Positions 5,396 through 12,092 of a stretch of DNA of 13,096 nt are shown here, piece after piece. The notes under the pieces were generated by a model. It had not been told where the DNA came from. It saw only the letters and a list, made by a program, of their open reading frames with translations, and searched no databases. The stretch comes from Clostridiales bacterium (lineage in GTDB: Bacteria > Bacillota > Clostridia > Lachnospirales > Lachnospiraceae). The position numbers and the translations under genes are program-made. Every line of letters begins with the position of its first letter. The stretch's first letter is position 1. The DNA is taken from NCBI GenBank assembly GCA_018369015.1, contig JAGZDD010000104.1, positions 1-13,096 on the forward strand. The letters are read 5' to 3'.

Positions 5396-8300
5396 ATGCT
5401 GCAAATTAAAAACATATTTAAGCAGTACCGGACCGGCAGTCTGGTACAAAAGGCGCTTGATGATGTAAGCCTGAACCTTAGGAACAATGAGTTTGTTGCC
5501 ATTCTTGGCCCGAGTGGCTCAGGCAAAACAACTTTATTGAACATTATAGGCGGACTGGACCGCTATGACAGCGGCGATTTAATTATCAATGGTATTTCTA
5601 CGAAGAAGTATAAAGATCGTGATTGGGATTCTTACAGAAACCATACGATTGGTTTTGTTTTTCAAAGCTATAACTTAATTCCCCATCAGACAATCCTGGC
5701 CAATGTGGAGCTGGCCCTGACGATTTCTGGCATTGGAAAATCAGAGCGGACCCAGAAGGCTAAAAAGGCTCTTGAAGAGGTAGGCCTTGGCAATCAGGTA
5801 CATAAAAAGCCTAATCAGTTGTCCGGCGGACAGATGCAGCGTGTCGCCATTGCCCGCGCCCTTGTCAATGATCCGGATATTTTGCTTGCCGATGAGCCTA
5901 CCGGCGCACTTGACAGTGATACGAGTGTTCAGGTTATGGAACTTTTAAAGGATGTGGCAAAGGACCGCCTTGTTGTCATGGTAACACATAACCCTGAGCT
6001 GGCGAAGGAATATGCGACCCGTATTGTAAATTTGAGAGATGGAAAGATCCGGTCGGATTCCGCACCCTTTGAGGTGGATGAACACACACTGACTCCGCCG
6101 CAGCACAAAAATATGGGCCGCGCTTCTATGTCTTTTCTCACAGCTTTGTCACTGAGCTTTAATAACCTGAGGACAAAAAAGGCGAGAACTCTGCTCACAT
6201 CCTTTGCCGGCTCTATCGGCATTATCGGCATTGCTCTGATTTTGTCATTGTCGACAGGTGTTAATGATTATATAAAGCATGTGGAGGAGGATACGCTTTC
6301 GGAATATCCCCTTCAGATCCAAAGCACCGGGCTTGATATGACCTCAATGCTTGTAAGTAATGACAGCGGGGATTCAGCCAACAAGGAAGAAGGAGATGTC
6401 CATGTTGTGTCTATGGTGACAAATATGTTTTCTACAATGGACTCTAACGACCTGGCTTCCCTGAAAAAGTATTTGGACAGCAAAGAAAGCGGCATTGAAC
6501 AGTACACGAATGCAGTAGAGTATTCCTATAATGTAGTGCCGCAGATTTACCGGAAGGATGAGGACGGTATACGTCAGGTACATCCCGATAAATCCTTTGA
6601 TGCCCTCGGTCTTGGCTCTTCGTCAAATTCTAACAGCATGATGTCTTCAATGATGAGTACCGATGTGTTTTATGAAATGCCGGAAAACACTAGTCTGTAT
6701 GTGGATCAGTATGATGTGAAGGCCGGAAGATGGCCCGAGAATTATAATGAGTGTGTCCTCGTACTCACCTCCAATGGTGGAATTAGTGATTTTATGCTGT
6801 ATACCCTGGGTCTTAGGGATTCGGTGGAATTGGACAATATGGTTTCGCAGTTTATCAATGAAGAAAATATTGAAACACCTACAGATATATCCGATTATTC
6901 GTATGAGGATATTATCGGAATTAACTTCAAACTTGTAAACAGCTCGGATTATTACGAATATGACAGTGAATATAAGGTCTGGAAGGATAAGAGGGATAAT
7001 GAAAGCTATATGAAATCTCTGGTAGCCAATGGAGAGGACATGACTATTGTGGGCGTTGTCCAGCCGGCCGAAGGGGCGAATGCGTCCGCCTTAAGCATTG
7101 GCGTAGGTTATCTGCCTTCCCTGACAGAACACGTGGCCCAGCTTGCCGGGGAAAGTAAGATTGTACAAAGCCAGCTTGCCGATTCAGGAGTCAATGTATT
7201 TACCAATGAAGCCTTTGGTGCGGACAGTGACAGTGAGTTTGATATGGATTCTCTTGTCACTGTGGATGAGGATGCTATTGAAAATGCTTTTTCCTTTGAT
7301 GAGGATGCTTTTTCCAGTGCATTGTCTGGTTCCTTTAGCCTTTCCGACGCTTTCAGTGCCTCAGCGGGGAGCCTTGACCTTTCTGGCATGATTGACCTTG
7401 ACAGTATTCAGGTGGAGCTGCCGGACATGCCGCAGATTTCCATGGGAGAGCTGCTTGCGGGGCTTAGTGTATCGGTTTCACCTGATGGTTTAAACCAGCT
7501 TGCCGCCAGTATACTTGAGGGCTACCAGGGCTATGCCGCCCAAAACCCGGATGCGGATTATTCCGGCCTTACCCAGGATTTCCTGACTTATCTTGGCACG
7601 GAAAATGCCTGGGGTATTCTTGAAAATAATATACGGGCCATTATTGATGCCAATAAAGAGGCTGGAAATATAACAATTACAACAGAGCAGCTTCAGCAGA
7701 TTGTCCAGAAGGTTATGTCGGGATTTAGCTATTATGTGGCCCAAAATGGCTATACGGATGTAGTGGATAATTTTGACACGTACCTCCTCCAATATCTGGC
7801 GACGCCGGAGGCCCAGGCTATGTTAAATGAAGGGGCTTCTGAGATTTTTGCAGGAATTGAAGATATTACAATTACTAATGAACAGCTTGCAAAGCTTGGC
7901 ACTGATCTGGCAGCTGGCTACCAGCAGTATGCTGTAAACACCGGACTTCCGGACCCGAGCCGTATGGGTGAACACTTTGTGGCTTATCTGAATACGGCAG
8001 ACGGACAGCAGCGGTTAAATTCCGGACTTAACGAAGCGATTAATCTGTCAGCCCTGCAGGAACAGATATCAGGGCCGATTAAAGCTTATATGGAAAATGT
8101 GATGACCTCTTATGGAAATACACTGAGCCAGGCTCTTGAGGGGCAGATTTCCTCTGCTATGCAGCAAATTATGGCCCAGCTTTCTTCCGGGATGCAAAGC
8201 GCCATGCAGCAGGCGATGTCGCAGGTCGGAGCCAGCATGGAGGCTGCTTTAAATATTGATGCCGACGCCTTTGCCAATGCTTTCCAGATGAATATGGACG

Positions 8301-8974
8301 GCGAAGAACTTATGGAGCTTTTAATGTCTATGGGTTCCACAGAAAACGCTTCCTATGAAAGTAATTTACAAAAGCTTGGTTATGTTGATTTTGATAATCC
8401 AAGCGGAATTGATATTTATCCGAAAGACTTTGAAAGCAAGGAAAATGTCGTTAGTATTTTAGATGACTATAACGCGCGTATGGAAGCTGAGGGGAAGGAC
8501 GAGCAGGTGATTACCTATACCGATCTTGTTGGAACACTCATGTCCTCAGTTACCGATATTGTGGATATTATCAGCTATGTCCTTATAGCCTTTGTGGCAA
8601 TTTCCCTTGTTGTTTCGTCGATAATGATTGGTGTAATCACTTATATCAGCGTCCTTGAACGCAAAAAGGAGATCGGTATTTTGCGCGCTATTGGGGCCTC
8701 GAAGGGCAATGTTTCCCAGGTATTTAATGCAGAAACTTTTATTATCGGCCTGTGCGCAGGGCTTATTGGTATTGGAATCACACTGCTTTTGCTGATTCCC
8801 GGCAATTCCCTGATTCATCATTTGGCCGGAAACACCGATGTAAATGCAGCTTTGCCGGTTATCCCAGCGATTATTCTCGTCCTTTTAAGCGTTCTTTTGA
8901 CGATTTTAGGCGGGCTGATCCCATCGAAGAAAGCGGCAAAGAGCGATCCTGTCACAGCCTTAAGAACTGAATAA
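5396..8974 (+). CDS. Fused ABC ATPase / FtsX-type (MacB-like) permease
   Basis: One 1192-residue chain joins a complete ATPase (about 1-225) to a permease. The ATPase has Walker A GPSGSGKT (38-45), Q-loop Q90, signature LSGGQ (142-146), Walker B ILLADEP (162-168, E167) and H-loop H198, and resembles the LolD/MacB ATPase group. The permease has one membrane helix at about 265-288, an extracytoplasmic insert of about 765 residues, then three helices at about 1056-1080, 1110-1132 and 1153-1177 with the FtsX block ERKKEIGILRAIGAS between the first two of these. This 1+3 layout is that of type VII (mechanotransmission) transporters. The insert contains an acidic/Ser-rich stretch (about 605-690), three repeats of about 65 residues (about 693-890) and a Gln/Met/Ser-rich helix (about 885-955). 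AAGGAAG (5381-5387) fixes the start. Substrate is unknown; peptide, lipid or drug handling at the envelope is inference. Confidence 0.93.
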   Translation: MLQIKNIFKQYRTGSLVQKALDDVSLNLRNNEFVAILGPSGSGKTTLLNIIGGLDRYDSGDLIINGISTKKYKDRDWDSYRNHTIGFVFQSYNLIPHQTILANVELALTISGIGKSERTQKAKKALEEVGLGNQVHKKPNQLSGGQMQRVAIARALVNDPDILLADEPTGALDSDTSVQVMELLKDVAKDRLVVMVTHNPELAKEYATRIVNLRDGKIRSDSAPFEVDEHTLTPPQHKNMGRASMSFLTALSLSFNNLRTKKARTLLTSFAGSIGIIGIALILSLSTGVNDYIKHVEEDTLSEYPLQIQSTGLDMTSMLVSNDSGDSANKEEGDVHVVSMVTNMFSTMDSNDLASLKKYLDSKESGIEQYTNAVEYSYNVVPQIYRKDEDGIRQVHPDKSFDALGLGSSSNSNSMMSSMMSTDVFYEMPENTSLYVDQYDVKAGRWPENYNECVLVLTSNGGISDFMLYTLGLRDSVELDNMVSQFINEENIETPTDISDYSYEDIIGINFKLVNSSDYYEYDSEYKVWKDKRDNESYMKSLVANGEDMTIVGVVQPAEGANASALSIGVGYLPSLTEHVAQLAGESKIVQSQLADSGVNVFTNEAFGADSDSEFDMDSLVTVDEDAIENAFSFDEDAFSSALSGSFSLSDAFSASAGSLDLSGMIDLDSIQVELPDMPQISMGELLAGLSVSVSPDGLNQLAASILEGYQGYAAQNPDADYSGLTQDFLTYLGTENAWGILENNIRAIIDANKEAGNITITTEQLQQIVQKVMSGFSYYVAQNGYTDVVDNFDTYLLQYLATPEAQAMLNEGASEIFAGIEDITITNEQLAKLGTDLAAGYQQYAVNTGLPDPSRMGEHFVAYLNTADGQQRLNSGLNEAINLSALQEQISGPIKAYMENVMTSYGNTLSQALEGQISSAMQQIMAQLSSGMQSAMQQAMSQVGASMEAALNIDADAFANAFQMNMDGEELMELLMSMGSTENASYESNLQKLGYVDFDNPSGIDIYPKDFESKENVVSILDDYNARMEAEGKDEQVITYTDLVGTLMSSVTDIVDIISYVLIAFVAISLVVSSIMIGVITYISVLERKKEIGILRAIGASKGNVSQVFNAETFIIGLCAGLIGIGITLLLLIPGNSLIHHLAGNTDVNAALPVIPAIILVLLSVLLTILGGLIPSKKAAKSDPVTALRTE

Positions 8975-8980
8975 AAGTTT

Positions 8981-9020
8981 AATCCCCCGCTGTTTGCATT
9001 GCTGCTGGCATCGGGGGATT
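8981..9020. terminator. Probable bidirectional terminator
   Basis: AATCCCCCG (8981-8989) pairs exactly with CGGGGGATT (9012-9020) around a 22-nt loop. It lies between the convergent ABC gene and xre gene. The flanks are only moderately T-rich: TGTCTTGG on plus, AAACTTTTATT on minus. Confidence 0.65.
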
Positions 9021-9033
9021 TGTCTTGGACCGT

Positions 9034-9306
9034 TTATTTACTTTTAAGAATATTTTCAGTAAACATAGAGGCGCTGATCAGGTCCGCAGGAGGTACATCC
9101 AGCGCGTCAGCAATGTTGAAAAAGACCTCAAGAGAAAATGGGCGGATAATATTGGGTGCCTCAATGGAGCTGATATGAGAACGGCTGCAATGGGCCTTTT
9201 CAGCCAATTGTTCCTGAGACATTCCCCTCATTTTTCTTAACATGGCAATTGTAATCCCCAACTGTATGAATCTGTCACGATTTTTAAATTCAATCTCTTT
9301 GCTCAT
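9034..9306 (-). CDS. Small XRE-family helix-turn-helix regulator
   Basis: The 90-residue protein is essentially one Cro/C1-type HTH domain (about residues 14-76), with helix-turn-helix MSQEQLAEKAHCSRSHISSIE at 29-49 and the usual LFNIADALDVPPADLI-like closing helices (here beginning VFFNIADALDV). It has no separate effector domain. AAGGAG on the minus strand (9315-9320) lies 8 nt before the ATG. Such single-domain XRE proteins often autoregulate or control a divergent unit; here the divergent side has a strong plus-strand promoter at 9383-9411 and three TGAGCAA-like direct repeats. No toxin gene adjoins it, so a toxin-antitoxin role is not supported. The target is unknown. Confidence 0.88.
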   Translation of the reverse strand: MSKEIEFKNRDRFIQLGITIAMLRKMRGMSQEQLAEKAHCSRSHISSIEAPNIIRPFSLEVFFNIADALDVPPADLISASMFTENILKSK

Positions 9307-9336
9307 TATGCCTTCTCCTTATGTTGTTTTATGTTT

Positions 9337-9342
9337 ATTATA
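9337..9342 (-). promoter_or_regulatory. -10 box of the xre gene
   Basis: The minus strand reads TATAAT here, 30 nt upstream of the xre ATG. No good -35 hexamer was found at 16-19 nt spacing, so regulation or an activator is possible. Confidence 0.4.
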
Positions 9343-9375
9343 CTTTTTCACAAAATTTTCTTCTGTATGTATCAT

Positions 9376-9445
9376 TGAGCAATTGACTAATATTTTGAGC
9401 GAATTTATAATAAAATAAAGCATATGTAAAATATAATGAGCAAAA
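9376..9445 (+). promoter_or_regulatory. Three TGAGC(A/G)AA direct repeats
   Basis: TGAGCAA at 9376, TGAGCGAA at 9396 and TGAGCAAAA at 9437 are spaced 20 and 41 bp apart, close to whole numbers of helical turns. They bracket the plus-strand promoter at 9383-9411. They could be binding sites for the adjacent XRE protein; this is inference, since the region is AT-rich and short matches occur by chance. Confidence 0.35.
9383..9411 (+). promoter_or_regulatory. Near-consensus promoter with no clear gene
   Basis: TTGACT (9383-9388), 17-nt spacer, TATAAT (9406-9411). Only one base differs from consensus. The predicted start is near 9418. The next real plus-strand start codon (9962) has its own promoter, and a terminator intervenes at 9607-9639. 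Confidence 0.65.
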
Positions 9446-9639
9446 TTGGATATTTAGGCAAGCACCATATATTAAATAAATTTCAAGGTAGCATTTAAGC
9501 GTTTGCTAACTTCCAGTGGGATGCAGTGCGAACAAATATTTGCAATCCCTTGTTTGCCGTGCAGTATACGGCTTTGTCAAAGGGTGCTTTTGCCTGATAT
9601 AAATTGAACGCCGCAAGGATTTTATGCGGCGTTCTTTTT
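9418..9639 (+). ncRNA. Candidate small RNA of about 220 nt
   Basis: The interval runs from the start predicted by the 9383-9411 promoter to the terminator at 9607-9639. Inside is a foldable stretch: CCCTT (9547-9551) with AAGGG (9580-9584), enclosing GCCGT (9556-9560) with ACGGC (9568-9572). The only ORF of note is 20 codons from ATG 9437 (MSKIGYLGKHHILNKFQGSI) without a Shine-Dalgarno. Part of the interval belongs to the family 2 repeat. No known RNA family was recognised. The call rests on the promoter/terminator pairing alone. Confidence 0.35.
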
Positions 9640-9719
9640 GTGAGATAAGCCCTGCAAGCGGCAGCCGTGCTTGCACGAGCACGGCTTAGACCGCTGCGGT
9701 CCGTGTTAGACACGTTGTC
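9540..9719 (+). repeat. Structured dispersed repeat, copy B (family 2)
   Basis: This copy shares with 937-1110 a hairpin immediately followed by TTTGTG.GATAAGCCC and about 80 nt of high similarity (9637-9716 against 961-1040, one 1-nt gap). Within it AGCCGTGCT/AGCACGGCT forms a 9-bp stem around TGCACG. A second shared module (TTTGCCGTGCAGTATACGGCTTTG, near 9552-9575) lies upstream rather than downstream of the first, so module order is permuted between the two copies. The remaining stretch to 9800 holds only a weak hairpin (CTGGCAC 9758-9764 / GTGCCGG 9780-9786). Confidence 0.7.
9607..9639 (+). terminator. Intrinsic terminator in repeat copy B
   Basis: AACGCCGC (9607-9614) pairs exactly with GCGGCGTT (9626-9633) around an 11-nt loop, followed by CTTTTT (9634-9639). 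No plus-strand CDS ends nearby, which points to a non-coding transcript. Confidence 0.75.
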
Positions 9720-9801
9720 TGAGCTTCACATCGGCTGTTGTTGCTGGACAAGCACCACTGGCACTTTTATCTATCATTTGTGCCGGAATAGCCATAACCG
9801 A

Positions 9802-9813
9802 ATTTTGCAAAAT
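9802..9813. promoter_or_regulatory. 12-bp perfect palindrome upstream of the flavin reductase promoter
   Basis: ATTTTGCAAAAT is self-complementary and ends 6 nt before the -35 box at 9820. It is a possible operator; the regulator is unknown. Confidence 0.3.
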
Positions 9814-9819
9814 ATGACT

Positions 9820-9848
9820 TTGTCAGAAAAAAGATAACATGGTATAAT
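9820..9848 (+). promoter_or_regulatory. Promoter of the flavin reductase gene
   Basis: TTGTCA (9820-9825), 17-nt spacer, TATAAT (9843-9848) with a TGn extension (9840-9842). The predicted start is near 9855, giving a leader of about 107 nt. The leader contains hairpin GCGCAA (9893-9898) / TTGCGC (9911-9916). Confidence 0.8.
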
Positions 9849-9873
9849 AACTATGTAAGTGGCTATTATACCA
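9840..9873. promoter_or_regulatory. 10-bp inverted repeat covering the -10 box
   Basis: TGGTATAATA (9840-9849) and TATTATACCA (9864-9873) are exact inverted copies 14 nt apart, and AAC/GTT outside them extends the symmetry after one mismatch. The left arm contains the -10 element and the right arm spans about +10 to +19. This is the geometry expected of a repressor operator. The right arm also reads as an extended -10 on the minus strand. Confidence 0.5.
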
Positions 9874-9961
9874 CGTTTTTCGCACGATGAGAGCGCAAGT
9901 GGGTATTCTGTTGCGCGAAAATACGCGTTGCGGAAAAACCAAGTTTAAAGGAGAATTGTAT

Positions 9962-10522
9962 ATGAGAAAAAATTTTGGCTCAAAGCCATGGCTGTATCCT
10001 ATGCCTGTACTTATTATCGCAACCTACAATGAGGACGGCACAGCCGACGCCATGAATGCGGCCTGGGGCGGTATTGCAGATACAAATAAAATTTCAATTT
10101 GTCTCAGTGCAGAGCATAAAACCGTAAAAAATATTTTAGAGAAAAAGGCATTTACTGTCAGCCCTGCTGACGCTTCCCACGTTGTTGAGGCAGACTACGT
10201 AGGAATTGTATCTGCAAATAAGGCTGCTGATAAGCTTCAAAAGACCGGCTTCCACACGGTTAAAAGTGAGTATGTGGATGCCCCTGTGATCGAAGAGCTG
10301 CCTATGGCCCTGGAGTGCCGGCTTGTCAGCTATGATACTGATACAGAGCTGCTTATTGGTGAAATTGTCAATGTATGTGCGCAGGAGAGTATCCTTGGGG
10401 AAGATGGTAAGATCGATCCGGAAAAGCTTTGCCCAATTATTTTTGACCCTGTACACAATATCTATCGAAAGCTTGGCGAAAAAGTCGGAAATGCTTTTAA
10501 AGACGGCCTTCGCTTGAGATAA
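9962..10522 (+). CDS. Flavin reductase-like FMN-binding protein
   Basis: The 186-residue protein matches the flavin-reductase-like split-barrel family (flavoredoxin type). It opens with MRKNFGSKPWLYPMPVLIIATY, then NEDGTADAMNAAWGG (about 23-37), the region that in the family contributes to FMN binding, and later residues resembling the conserved ADYVGI...NKAADKL segment. Members bind FMN and move electrons between pyridine nucleotides, iron-sulfur proteins and flavins in the cytosol; the partner here is unknown. AAGGAG (9948-9953) lies 8 nt before the ATG at 9962, so the longer frame from 9887 is rejected. It is monocistronic, with its own promoter and a strong terminator. No FMN riboswitch was recognised in the leader. 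Confidence 0.88.
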   Translation: MRKNFGSKPWLYPMPVLIIATYNEDGTADAMNAAWGGIADTNKISICLSAEHKTVKNILEKKAFTVSPADASHVVEADYVGIVSANKAADKLQKTGFHTVKSEYVDAPVIEELPMALECRLVSYDTDTELLIGEIVNVCAQESILGEDGKIDPEKLCPIIFDPVHNIYRKLGEKVGNAFKDGLRLR

Positions 10523-10537
10523 ATAATATTCATTTCT

Positions 10538-10560
10538 GCCGGATCATTTCCGGCTTTTTT
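10538..10560 (+). terminator. Intrinsic terminator after the flavin reductase gene
   Basis: GCCGGA (10538-10543) pairs with TCCGGC (10549-10554) around TCATT, followed by TTTTTT (10555-10560). It starts 16 nt after the stop codon. Confidence 0.9.
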
Positions 10561-10579
10561 GGACTAAAAAAAGTATCTC

Positions 10580-10624
10580 CATGCCATTTTTAAAAATAGA
10601 TGTTATTTAAAAATGGCATGTTTT
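10580..10624. repeat. 15-bp perfect inverted repeat
   Basis: Bases 10580-10594 are exactly complementary to 10606-10620, with an 11-nt loop and TTTT (10621-10624) after it. On the minus strand a T-rich stretch (ACTTTTTTTAG) also follows within 8 nt. It may be a second, bidirectional terminator just behind 10538-10560, or a remnant of a small mobile repeat. Confidence 0.5.
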
Positions 10625-10708
10625 AAGGAAATTGTAATGATATATTCGCCATTTCCACATATTATTATATTTTTATTATAATCATGTATTTTCTTTTTTA
10701 GAAAAAGA

Positions 10709-10735
10709 AGTTTACATAAAAATATTATGTAAACA
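10709..10735. other. dif-like recombination site candidate
   Basis: GTTTACATAA (10710-10719) and TTATGTAAAC (10725-10734) are exact inverted arms around AAATA. The right half, ATATTATGTAAAC (10722-10734), is identical over 13 nt to the XerD-binding half of the Bacillus subtilis dif site as I recall it. The 11-bp arms and short centre fit a Xer-type core site, though the 5-bp centre is one base shorter than usual. It lies about 275 bp upstream of the XerS-like gene. The rest of 10621-11008 is AT-rich, with small hairpins only (for example GCCGGAG 10821-10827 / CTCTGGC 10843-10849). Confidence 0.45.
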
Positions 10736-11008
10736 GATTGAAACTATTAATAAGCTCAATGAATATCAATATAAACATAAGAAAAGAAATAAAGTTATGA
10801 CACCTGTAATTATTAATAAAGCCGGAGATTTGACAATAAAAGCTCTGGCAGTAGCAGAAAACAATCTCTGCGCCAAATACAGATTTATTGCGAAGATATG
10901 GACAAAACCAAGGCTTTATGGCATAATAAATTTAAAATCACTGTCTGACGGCAATTTTAAGCCGTGTATTAAAGCTCTTTAAAAAATTATATGAAATGAG
11001 GTTTTTAT

Positions 11009-12070
11009 ATGGAACCGTTGACCTATCACGAAAAAATAAATATTGAAAATACAGCTAGACTCCGCCGTGTCCTGGCACAGCTTCCAGCATTTGCGCGGGA
11101 TTATTTTAGAGCCATTGAACCGACTACGTCATCAAAAACACGGATTTCATATGCGTATGATTTGAGAATATTTTTTAATTACCTGATTGAGAACAATCCT
11201 ATCTATAAAAACTATACAACAAAGGATTTCACTCTCGATGATCTGGATAATCTTCAATCTGTAGATATTGAGGAATATCAGGAATATTTGAAGCTTTATG
11301 ATTCTGATGATAAAATGATTGTCAACACAGAAAAAGGCCTTGCAAGAAAAATGTCCTCGCTGCGGAGCTTTTATAATTATTAATATAAACGCCAGGTTAT
11401 AAAAAATAATCCTGCCCAGCTTGTTTCCATGCCAAAGCTCCACGAAAAGGCTATCATACGCCTGGATGTGGACGAGGTTGCTTCTCTTCTGGATTTTGTA
11501 GAAAATTGTGGAAGCCAGCTTCGCGGCCAAAGAAAGGCTTATTATGAAAAAACAAAATTCCGGGATTTGGCTTTGATGACTCTTTTACTGGGCACAGGTA
11601 TCCGTGTTTCTGAATGTGTGGGCCTTGACTTAAACGACGTGGATTTTAAAAATAATTCTATAAAAGTTACACGCAAAGGCGGCAGCCAGATGTATGTATA
11701 CTTTGGACTAGAGGTCGAAAAGGCGCTGACGGATTATCTGGAAATTACGAGAAAACATATAGCGCCTCTTAATGGGCATGAGAACGCCCTCTTTCTCTCC
11801 TCTCAGCGAAAACGTATCAGTGTGCGTACCGTGGAGGATCTGGTAAAAAAATATTCAGCCCAGGTGACGCCTAACAAGCATATTACACCGCATAAGCTGC
11901 GCAGTACTTACGGTACAAATTTATATAAGGAAACTGGAGATATTTATCTTGTGGCGGATGTCCTTGGCCATAAGGATGTCAATACGACCAAAAAGCATTA
12001 TGCAGCCCTGGGCGACGAACGCCGCCGCAAGGCTGCTTCGGCAGTGATTTTAAGGGAAAATAAAGAATAA
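11009..12070 (+). pseudogene. xerS: XerS-like tyrosine recombinase with an in-frame TAA
   Basis: Reading one frame from ATG 11009 (TGAGG at 10997-11001) to 12070 gives 353 codons, matching the roughly 356 residues of streptococcal XerS, interrupted only by TAA at codon 125 (11381-11383). The N-terminal part (1-124) is the core-binding SAM-like domain (PAFARDYFRAIEP..., YDLRIFFNYLIE), and the sequence resumes in frame as YKRQVIKNNPAQLVSMPKLHEKA. The catalytic domain is complete: R199 (GTGIRVSE), K223 (TRKGG), H295 and R298 (PHKLRS), H321 (LGH) and nucleophile Y331. XerS-type enzymes resolve chromosome dimers at a dif site. The break is a point nonsense change, not a frameshift. A product from ATG 11429 (213 residues) would keep catalysis but lacks a visible ribosome site. 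Recent inactivation, readthrough or a sequence error are all possible. The XerS assignment is from recalled similarity; another integrase is possible. Confidence 0.8.
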
Positions 12071-12092
12071 GCGAACTCTGTGCTTGTGTAAA

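Noticed and set aside
9840..9873. Invertible (phase-variable) promoter switched by the nearby recombinase
   Set aside because: The arms are only 14 nt apart and contain the -10 themselves rather than flanking a promoter cassette; an operator is simpler.
9855..9961. FMN riboswitch ahead of the flavin reductase gene
   Set aside because: None of the conserved RFN-element core segments could be recognised in the leader.
10797..10982. 61-codon plus-strand ORF upstream of the recombinase
   Set aside because: It has only a weak AAGAAAAG before the ATG, no recognisable motif, and covers small hairpins. Probably chance in AT-rich DNA.
11381..11383. Stop codon recoding or programmed frameshift in the recombinase
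   Set aside because: The codon is TAA, not TGA, so selenocysteine does not apply. The frame is the same on both sides, and no pseudoknot or slippery run was seen.
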